From contig BJOX01000166.1 of NCBI GenBank assembly GCA_009731375.1, positions 496,741 through 560,740 of the forward strand: DNA of 64,000 nt, given 5' to 3'. The stretch comes from Paulinella micropora. Lineage: Eukaryota; Cercozoa; Imbricatea; Euglyphida. Within the stretch, counting starts at the first letter, position 1. Each line of letters starts with the position of its first letter. Under the pieces are notes generated by a model, which made no database searches, had not been told where the DNA came from, and saw only the letters and a list, made by a program, of their open reading frames with translations. Position numbers and translations under genes: made by a program. Positions 57,747-64,000 of this stretch are shown piece after piece.

Positions 57747-57889
57747 CTCTGCAACAACCTGGAAGTGTCGAGAATTTGATAAAATTCGCGACACCTTCTA
57801 GGTTATCAACTACTACGTCTCTGCAACAACCTGAAAGTGTCGAGAATTTGATAAAATTCGCGACAACTTCTAGGTTATCAACTACTACA
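57747..57889. repeat. two tandem 72-bp repeats, each an imperfect palindrome
   Basis: Copies at 57,747-57,818 and 57,819-57,889. Within each, about 22 bp beginning AACCTGGAAGTGTCGAGAAT (second copy AACCTGAAAGTGTCGAGAAT) is the near reverse complement of the right half that ends CTAGGTT, around a GATA centre. Palindromes span about 57,756-57,804 and 57,828-57,876. Confidence 0.85.
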
Positions 57890-58015
57890 GACGAATAACA
57901 AATTACAATGAGGTGTTGTTTTCCCTAGGGAGAGTGTGAGACTCAGAGAGAGGGAGAGAGGAGAAATGCAGAGATGAAATTAAAAATAGTAAGTGTTTTC
58001 GGTTACGGCATGCGC

Positions 58016-58071
<56 letters not shown>

Positions 58072-58592
58072 CCCNNNNNNNNNNNNNNNNNNNNNNNTTT
58101 TTTTTGTGTGTGTGCAGCCCTTCTGATGGGAGTGGTACCGTACGTCTGAGCTGCTCCTTGCAGTGTGGGAAATGTATTTTTTTTCTTGGGAGTTTTGTTG
58201 GGAATTTGTCCCCACCCCAATTATACGTGACTGACCGGCCGAGGTAGCGAAGAAAATTAGGCCGAGGTAGCGAAGAAAATTAGGCCTTTGGGAATTTACC
58301 CTTGGGGAGGTTTCCAGGGGGCCTCATTTTCTGCGCTACCTCGGCCGGTCAGCCACATATAATTGGGGACAAATTCCCACCAAAACTTTCAAGAAAAAAA
58401 TACATTTCCTACGGTACCAGTCCCATCAGAAGGGCTGCACAAAAAAAAAAAAAAAAAAAAAAAAAAAANNNNNNNNNNGCCGTAACTGAAAACACTTACT
58501 ATTTTCATCTCTGCATTTCTCCTTCTCTCCCTCTCTCTCACACTCTCCCTAGGGAAAACAACACCGCATTGTAATATAATTTGTTATTCGTC
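57890..58592. repeat. 0.7-kb fold-back (inverted repeat) element
   Basis: The left arm starts GACGAATAACAAATTACAAT and the right arm ends with its complement (TTGTTATTCGTC at 58,581-58,592). Arms of about 260-340 bp are diverged and contain poly(T) and poly(A) runs interrupted by N gaps (58,075-58,097; 58,469-58,478). Near the centre GGCCGAGGTAGCGAAGAAAA is tandemly repeated. No ORF. Resembles a foldback or MITE-like element; a target duplication is not evident. Confidence 0.75.
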
Positions 58593-58619
58593 TATACCTT
58601 TTTTTCCTTGCTTCTCATG

Positions 58620-58788
58620 TACATGTCTGTCGACGCGGACCGACGTCTGCCTGTCTGTCTGTCTGCCTGTCGACGTCTGTCCGTCTGTCTGTCCGTCTGT
58701 CTGTCCGTCTGTCCGCCTGTCTGTCAGACTCTGTCAGACTCTGTCTGTCGACATCTGTCTGTCTGTCGACGTCTGTCTGTCTCTCTCT

Positions 58789-58839
<51 letters not shown>

Positions 58840-58852
58840 TCTCTCATCTCTC

Positions 58853-58910
<58 letters not shown>

Positions 58911-58915
58911 AATGT
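58620..58915. repeat. (GTCT)n and (CT)n microsatellites
   Basis: GTCT repeats with recurring GTCGACGTCTGTC (58,628-58,770), then (CT)n with CATCTCT interruptions to 58,907. Confidence 0.92.
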
Positions 58916-58972
58916 TCCATGTGTATGTGTGTTTTGTCTGTTTTTGTGTTTTCTTGTTTCTTTGTTTGTCCC

Positions 58973-59006
<34 letters not shown>

Positions 59007-59232
59007 TTCAGACTCTGCCTGTGTCTCTCTGTGCCTGTCTGTGTCTGTATGTATGTATGTATGTTACAGTAGTTCCATTTTATGTATGTATGTATGCATG
59101 CATGTATGTATGTATGTATGTATGTATGTATGTCATGTATGTCATGTATGTTATGTATGTATGTTATGTATGTATGTCAATATGTATGTATGTATGTATG
59201 TCTGTATGTCTGTATGTATGTATGTATGTATG

Positions 59233-59266
<34 letters not shown>

Positions 59267-59745
59267 TGTATGCATGCATATGTATGTATGCATGTATGCA
59301 TGCATGCATGCATGTATGTATGTATGTATGTATGTATGTATGTTACATTGTATGTATGTATGTATGTATTTATGCATGCATGCATGTATGTATGTATATG
59401 TATGTATGTATGTATGTATGCATGTATGCTGTGTGTGTGTATGTGTATGTGTGTGTGTGTATGTATGTATGTATGTATGTATGCATGATGCATGATGTAT
59501 GTACGATATCGATGTACTATGTATGTATGTATGCATGTATGTATGTATGCATGCATGTATGTATGTATATGTATGTATGTATGTATGTATGTATATGTAT
59601 GTATGTATGTAAGTATGTATGTATGTATGTATGTATGTATGTATGTATGGTGTGTATGTATGTATGTATGTATGTATGCATGTATGCATGTATGCATGTA
59701 TGCATGCATGTATGTATGTATGTATGTATATATATACATCATTTA
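58916..59745. repeat. (GTCT)n and (ATGT)n microsatellites
   Basis: A (GTCT)n patch at 58,970-59,005, then (ATGT)n with GCAT and GTGT variants from about 59,047 to 59,735. Long MYVC frames are artefacts. Confidence 0.93.
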
Positions 59746-59797
59746 TGTATTCGCGACTTGTCCAACCGCAAAGTATTAAACAAGCCTTAAAAAAGTC

Positions 59798-60079
59798 AAA
59801 AACCAACATGAGACATATAGAAAACATACATAGAAAATAAAAAAGTGTCAAATGTTTAACATAAATTTTTCTAACTGAGCACATTAAGAGAGATTTTGAC
59901 GAAAGGACACATAAACCATATTTTTATTTCATAAAAGTATATATAAACTGCGTGTATATGGTTTATGTGTCCTTTCGTCAAAATCTCTCTTAATGTGCTC
60001 AGTTAGAAAAATTTATGTTAAACATTTGACACTTTTTTATTTTCTATGTATGTTTTCTATATGTCTCATGTTGGTTTTT
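59798..60079. repeat. perfect large palindrome, 123-bp arms
   Basis: Left arm 59,798-59,920 and right arm 59,957-60,079 are exact reverse complements as far as I can read. The 36-bp spacer is AT-rich. The right arm ends at the N gap 60,082-60,282, so it may be longer. Left of it is the (ATGT)n block. Confidence 0.9.
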
Positions 60080-60282
60080 TTNNNNNNNNNNNNNNNNNNN
60101 NNNNNNNNNNNNNNNNNNNNNNNNNNNNNNNNNNNNNNNNNNNNNNNNNNNNNNNNNNNNNNNNNNNNNNNNNNNNNNNNNNNNNNNNNNNNNNNNNNNN
60201 NNNNNNNNNNNNNNNNNNNNNNNNNNNNNNNNNNNNNNNNNNNNNNNNNNNNNNNNNNNNNNNNNNNNNNNNNNNNNNNNNN

Positions 60283-60505
60283 GGGGGGTTGGGGGGGTAA
60301 ATACACACAAAAAAGTGAAATTAGTTGTAATTTCTGTGGATCCACGAAATCCCCAGTTCCTAGGTTTTTGGGGATTTGGGGGCAAGATACGTACCTCATT
60401 GTGTTATTTTTGACTTGAGATACGTACCTTATTGTGGGGACAATCGGCAAAAGTGCTCCCTTTTTCCAAAATTGGTGGCATCGGCTCAGCCATAACGATA
60501 TTATT
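60283..60505. other. no gene recognised after gap
   Basis: Begins with a G-rich stretch. GATACGTACCT-ATTGTG is directly repeated (about 60,387 and 60,420). No frame supported. Confidence 0.5.
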
Positions 60506-60860
60506 TTAGAATTGGAGTGCTTTTAAGTATTCAACATTTGGATCCGTTTCTTTCTGCTTCTGCTTGAGATATTCTTCTTTGTATTTATCTAATATTTCCT
60601 TATTAGTGTCTCTGTATTTTTTTTTGTTGCTCTTAAATTTTGTCCTTATTTAATTTGTAATATTCCCGTCGCCGTTTATTTATCTTGTCCCTGTTTGCCT
60701 CTTTGTATTTCCTTTGATGCTCTTTAATTTTGTCCTTATTATTCTGTCTATAATCTGCTCTATATTCTTTGATTTTCTCAGCATTCTTTTCCCTATATCG
60801 TTGCTGTTTAGGATCAGGGAGGTTGAACACCGCCTTTATCTCCTCTATGATGGTTCTCAT
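60506..60860 (-). pseudogene. Lys/Tyr-rich repeat protein, frameshifted
   Basis: The ATG at 60,860 opens a frame of short repeats of the type YR-x-N-KDKIKE (for example KNAEKIKEYRADYRQNNKDK). One extra base near 60,633 ends it at 60,633. The next frame continues the same repeat (NKKKYRDTNKEILDKYKEEY) to TAA at 60,506-60,508. Such basic repeat tails are common in large DNA viruses and phages and are often DNA-binding. Function unassigned. Confidence 0.5.
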
Positions 60861-60953
60861 TAGTATATGTACAATGTATAGTATGCTTGATATGTAATTC
60901 AATGAGAGATGAATATAAGAGCAGGATGAGTGAAAATATCTTCTCCTATTGGT

Positions 60954-60973
60954 GGCCAACCCCATGGTTGGCC
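60954..60973. repeat. perfect 8-bp stem hairpin
   Basis: GGCCAACC-CCAT-GGTTGGCC. A second inverted pair, GGTTGGACAC (about 61,003) and GTGTCCAACC (about 61,075), lies just to the right. Confidence 0.8.
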
Positions 60974-61338
60974 GTGTCCTACTTGACCCTTACGGGGTTG
61001 GACACTTTTTCCTTATTAAATTTCAATATTTATTATATAATTCTCCGTATTACACATTTTTTATATTGTCCAAGGTGTCCAACCTTTTATTAAGATGGAG
61101 TAAATTTTTTTTCGTCTCTACCCGAAAGTATATATACCATAAATAAATTTCCGCCCGCGGGGGTCGGACTCGGACACCTCGGCCACTATTAATACTAAGA
61201 CGATTTTGTCTCACTCGGTTGCTTGATACCACTCTCAGCCGTCCAAGTCGCTACAGCGACGATTTCGCGTTTCTAGCGCGGGGTGGATTTTCTATTTTTG
61301 ACTTAGAAAAAATATAGACTTGTCTATTATATTTTAAG
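60974..61338. promoter_or_regulatory. upstream region of the recombinase gene
   Basis: Intergenic. It contains the palindrome GTCGCTACAGCGAC (about 61,248), a small hairpin-forming stretch GAGAC...GTCTT on the minus strand near 61,200, and a TATTATATTTT box just before the ATG. It could hold a promoter and a recombinase site. Not a convincing tRNA gene. Confidence 0.35.
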
Positions 61339-62659
61339 ATGTGGAGCGAAGATGACAGGAAGTCTGTTAGGCAGTTGAGAGTTGCTACTACCGAAAGTAA
61401 AATTTATGAAGTGGTGTCCAACTTCTACGATAGCGAATTAAAACCAAGTATAGCCTTTCATAATGCTATTATATCTTTATTTAGCACACCAACTAGTGAT
61501 GAAGAGGTGCTTGAGGCACTAAAAGTCATATATCCAAAATATGCTATCGTGTATCCAAATTTAAATAGTAGGCGACAAAGACTTTCTGAGGTGAGAAAAA
61601 AAGCGATAGAGCCTTACCAGAGCGAAAAAGTATATGAAATGAGCAAACTGGATAAGTATTTTAATCTAAATGAAGACGAGCAGATTGATATTGTTGAGGG
61701 GTATAAGAAAGATGTCAAAGCCAAAAATGAACAAAAAATACAGATTGATGTCCGTGATGTAATGGCTAAAATGAATGACATGATATTAAGTAATGACCCT
61801 TATCTTAAACTACTCGCTTTGATGATAGCAATTGGGGCAAGGCCTGTAGAAATATTTGACAAAAACACGTATGAATTAATACCAGATAAACCGAGTTGGT
61901 TGCGAGTGAATAACCTAGCAAAAAAGAGAGAAGGACAAAAAAGAATTGGACTGAGAGGCCTGTTGTCCTTTTTACTCCCAGTTTGTAATAGAAAGAGTAA
62001 ATTCAATACGAAACCATTTCAAAAAGAAAAACGCAGTTATTATTAACAGCGACGATGTGCTTGATAAACAAAAGAATAATGAACTAACCAAAAGAATTAT
62101 CAAAATCTTCCCTTGGCTATCGGAATACACACAGAAAAGCAGTATGTTGCGAAAACTATATGCTAGTTTGTCGTATCGTAATTTCGCCAATCCGAAATTA
62201 GAGAATTTTAACACGTGGGTTTCAAATGTATTGGGACACGGCGATATGCTCACTTCATTTAGTTATAGTTGGGTTAATGTGGCCGACCCTGAAGAAATTA
62301 AGGCAGAAGGGATTAAAACAGAACTAGAGGAGTTGAGACGCAAAATAGATTTATGTCTGAATTTAAATAATACTAATGAAACTGAAAGCGAAAACGGAGA
62401 AGAAGAATGTAAATATCAACCATTAGGAAAAAGCGCCAGCAGAGAGGATAAGTATAAATTGCTTGAGCAGATTTACAATGATAACTCGAATATTACAAAT
62501 ACTAAACTACAAAAATTAAGCGGGATTGGAGCCGTTATTGTCAATACGTTTATTAAAGAGAAGAGGAGTGGAGCGACGAAGAGCGAAGCGAAAAAAGAAG
62601 AGGAAACAAAAGCGCCATTAAGAAGAAGCACGAGAAATAAAAAGAATGCTAATACTTAA
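61339..62659 (+). pseudogene. telomere-resolvase-like (protelomerase-like) tyrosine recombinase, one frameshift
   Basis: About 440 residues. The N-terminal ~150 residues are helical and charged. The catalytic domain has LALMIAIGARPVEIFDKNT (Arg I, codon 61,840), a Lys-bearing NNLAKKREGQKRIGL segment, KSSMLRKLYASLSYR (Arg II) and NTWVSNVLGHGDMLTSFSYS. There His (62,237) and the nucleophile Tyr (62,264) are nine residues apart, the spacing recalled for the phage telomere resolvase TelK. A C-terminal helical region (NTKLQKLSGIGAVIVNTFIK) and basic tail follow. A frameshift at about 61,955-61,985 separates the Lys segment from FVIERVNSIRNHF; it may be mutation or assembly error. ATG 61,339 is preceded by an AT-rich promoter-like stretch. 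Plain XerC/Cre-like integrase is the alternative. Confidence 0.72.
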
Positions 62660-62855
62660 CAACGACTAAAGGCGGTTCTCCATATCTTGCTCTAAGATTA
62701 GACTCTCGCCTGTAGCATTTAATGGAGCAGATTGTGAAAAACTCAATACAATCTACACCATAAAAATTGACTGCTATAATTGGGGGGTGCGACTGAAATG
62801 TGCGAGACAAACCGCATATATTACAAAATTCTTCTCCATATTTTGGCTGGGGCAT
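62649..62855 (-). CDS. small zinc-binding protein, 68 aa
   Basis: Intact frame from ATG 62,853-62,855. Two CxxC or CxxxC pairs (FCNICGLS near residue 10 and CSIKCYRRE near residue 45) suggest a treble-clef or zinc-ribbon fold. It converges with and slightly overlaps the end of the recombinase gene, and is divergent from the structural gene with 113 bp between starts. Function unknown. Confidence 0.6.
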   Translation of the reverse strand: MPQPKYGEEFCNICGLSRTFQSHPPIIAVNFYGVDCIEFFTICSIKCYRRESNLRARYGEPPLVVVKY

Positions 62856-62968
62856 TTCTGAATAAACGAATGTCCTTATGTGTCCAACTATATCGCTCGC
62901 GGCAATTCTCGTATTATTACTGACATGTTTTATATAAAATACAAAAACCTTTTATATTATGATATAAA
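62856..62968. promoter_or_regulatory. divergent promoter region
   Basis: 113 bp between two divergent starts. AT-rich with TTATATTATGATATAAA directly before the + ATG. GTGTCCAAC occurs at about 62,879. Confidence 0.45.
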
Positions 62969-64000
62969 ATGAATCTTTTTGGTCAAAGCACGAATACACC
63001 ATCGTCATCAACTACATCGTCATCTTCTTCTTTATCTATTGATAACATCAAAGACGCATTACCAACAACGGCCTTTGGAGAATTGCGAACGGCAACTTTG
63101 TCGCCAGTATTACAAAATGTATTTACATATGGTATTAATACGCAATTCTTTGACAAAACAGAAACCAACGGCGGGGTGGTATCAACTGCTAATTCAATGG
63201 CGGTTTTAACTACATCGGCCTCGGGTAATTCAAGCGCACAGATTACGACTATTGAGCGAGCCAAATATAGAAGTGGTATGGGTTTAGTTGCTAGATTCTC
63301 CGCATTGTTTCCGTCATCTACCACCGCAACCACTTTCAATTGCGATATTGGCATAGGCACACCAGCAGACAATTTATGTTTTAGACAATCAAACTCGGGA
63401 ATGTCTGTTGTGAGAACGGCGGGGAGTGTTGAAAATGTGGTTAGTCAATATGCTTGGAATGTTGATAAATGTGATAATACGGGAAACTTGCCCACGATTG
63501 ATTTTACCAAATTGAACGTGTTTGAAATAGTCGTCCAATATCTGGGTAGCGGTCAAATTACATTCAAAATTGAAAACCCGCGCACTGGACGAATGGAAGT
63601 AATTCATGCGATTAAATACGCAAGCACTGCTACTACTCCATCATTAGATCAGGCGGCGTTTGCTATTTATGCGAAGGCGTATTCATCAACCCTTCAATCC
63701 GTTGTAATGAAAACAGCGAATATGTTTTTAGCAGTTGAAGGGAATATTGATAGGACTATTGCTATAACCAATTCGTATGATTCGGTTAAAACTATAGGAG
63801 CAACTGAGAATGCTATATTTACCATTAGAAACCGCGCCACATTTAACAGCAAAACGAATAACAACATAATCTACTTTGAGAATTTGTGTATCAGCAATTC
63901 AGATACTAAAACATGTATCGCGAGAATTATTCTTAATACCACATTAGGAGGAACACCTTCTTATTCAAATTACGATACAAACACATCATTGGCCGAAGTA
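62969..64000 (+). CDS. virus-like structural (spike/fibre or minor capsid) protein, partial
   Basis: ATG at 62,969 and open for 344 codons to the window edge, so the C terminus is not seen. After a Ser/Thr-rich start comes TTAFGELRTATLSPVLQNVF, then NSMAVLTTSAS and RAKYRSGMGLVARFSALF. This order (AFGxLR, then a Gly/Tyr RYxxG block) recalls phage and large-virus structural proteins with a DAFGRLRVS signature. The rest is beta-rich and Asn/Thr/Ser-rich, as expected of a jelly-roll or fibre. The frame is intact. Assignment to virion structure is by pattern, not by search. Confidence 0.6.
   Translation, partial: MNLFGQSTNTPSSSTTSSSSSLSIDNIKDALPTTAFGELRTATLSPVLQNVFTYGINTQFFDKTETNGGVVSTANSMAVLTTSASGNSSAQITTIERAKYRSGMGLVARFSALFPSSTTATTFNCDIGIGTPADNLCFRQSNSGMSVVRTAGSVENVVSQYAWNVDKCDNTGNLPTIDFTKLNVFEIVVQYLGSGQITFKIENPRTGRMEVIHAIKYASTATTPSLDQAAFAIYAKAYSSTLQSVVMKTANMFLAVEGNIDRTIAITNSYDSVKTIGATENAIFTIRNRATFNSKTNNNIIYFENLCISNSDTKTCIARIILNTTLGGTPSYSNYDTNTSLAEV

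Larger units (their letters stand above)
54765..64000. mobile_element. AT-rich virus-derived island (polinton-like virus candidate)
   Basis: Composition is visibly more AT-rich than the flanking retroelements. Gene content (rve-type integrase, tyrosine recombinase, zinc protein, structural protein, Lys-rich small ORFs) and tight divergent or convergent spacing are viral rather than host-like. Integrity is poor on the left, where the integrase and coiled-coil ORF are broken and microsatellite and fold-back DNA intrude at 57.7-60.3 kb. It is better preserved on the right. The right end lies beyond the window. It may be one element or two pieces separated by repeats. Confidence 0.6.

Noticed and set aside
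58581-59790. Ser/Leu/Cys/Val-rich frames right of the fold-back
   Set aside because: Translations of (GTCT)n, (CT)n and (ATGT)n.
61150-61270. tRNA gene upstream of the recombinase on the minus strand
   Set aside because: Weak A- and B-box-like words and a hairpin are present, but the acceptor stem does not pair and the anticodon loop is six or eight nt rather than seven.

Overview
The window is a eukaryotic nuclear scaffold with eleven assembly gaps (runs of N). The evidence is LTR retrotransposons, LINEs of both the APE-endonuclease and restriction-like-endonuclease types, tRNA-derived SINEs, consensus splice sites and very large microsatellite and satellite blocks. There is no prokaryotic gene organisation. 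I cannot assign a species. A repeat-rich protist or alga, or an invertebrate, carrying integrated viral DNA would fit, because the right-hand 9 kb resembles polinton-like or other virus-derived DNA.

Layout. 1-10.9 kb is almost all tandem repeat: (GATA)n, (ATGT)n, (CT)n, (CATAA)n, (CTA)n and (GATT)n, several in higher-order form where a fixed unique spacer alternates with the microsatellite, plus copies of a satellite monomer of about 0.56 kb. 11.0-15.0 kb holds a candidate exon, a decayed 5'-truncated APE-type LINE, and directly after its (TAC)n tail a two-exon gene for a 77-residue single-pass membrane protein. 15.5-20 kb is microsatellite plus a GC-rich island. 19.9-24.2 kb carries two head-to-tail copies of an R2-type LINE, one nearly full length. 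24.2-26.5 kb has microsatellite and SINEs.

26.6-54.8 kb is dominated by three related Ty3/gypsy-type LTR elements sharing a TGGAGTC primer-binding core. Element 1 (26,558-35,554, + strand) has 217/220-bp LTRs, a GAGG target duplication, and gag and pol in one frame separated by a UGA-CUAG stop. Element 2 (38,195-51,493, - strand) is 13.3 kb with 380-bp LTRs and a 7-bp direct repeat at its ends; it has a decayed pol, an unusual integrase tail, and about 2.6 kb of extra coding sequence after pol. Element 3 (from 51,771, + strand) has a 250-bp LTR and a gag that stops abruptly near 54,760. Between elements 1 and 2 lie a decayed copia-like gag with CCCH and CCHC zinc fingers and a divergent ORF broken by a 50-bp duplication.

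54.76-64 kb is AT-rich and virus-like. It contains a truncated retroviral-type (polinton/PLV-like) integrase, small lysine-rich ORFs, a telomere-resolvase-like tyrosine recombinase, a small zinc protein, and a structural protein still open at the window end. Within it are a 123-bp-arm perfect palindrome, a 0.7-kb fold-back and two tandem 72-bp repeats that are each palindromic. The combination of a protelomerase-like enzyme and large palindromes is the most interesting feature here. Nearly every transposon gene is frameshifted or has stops, so most are fossils.
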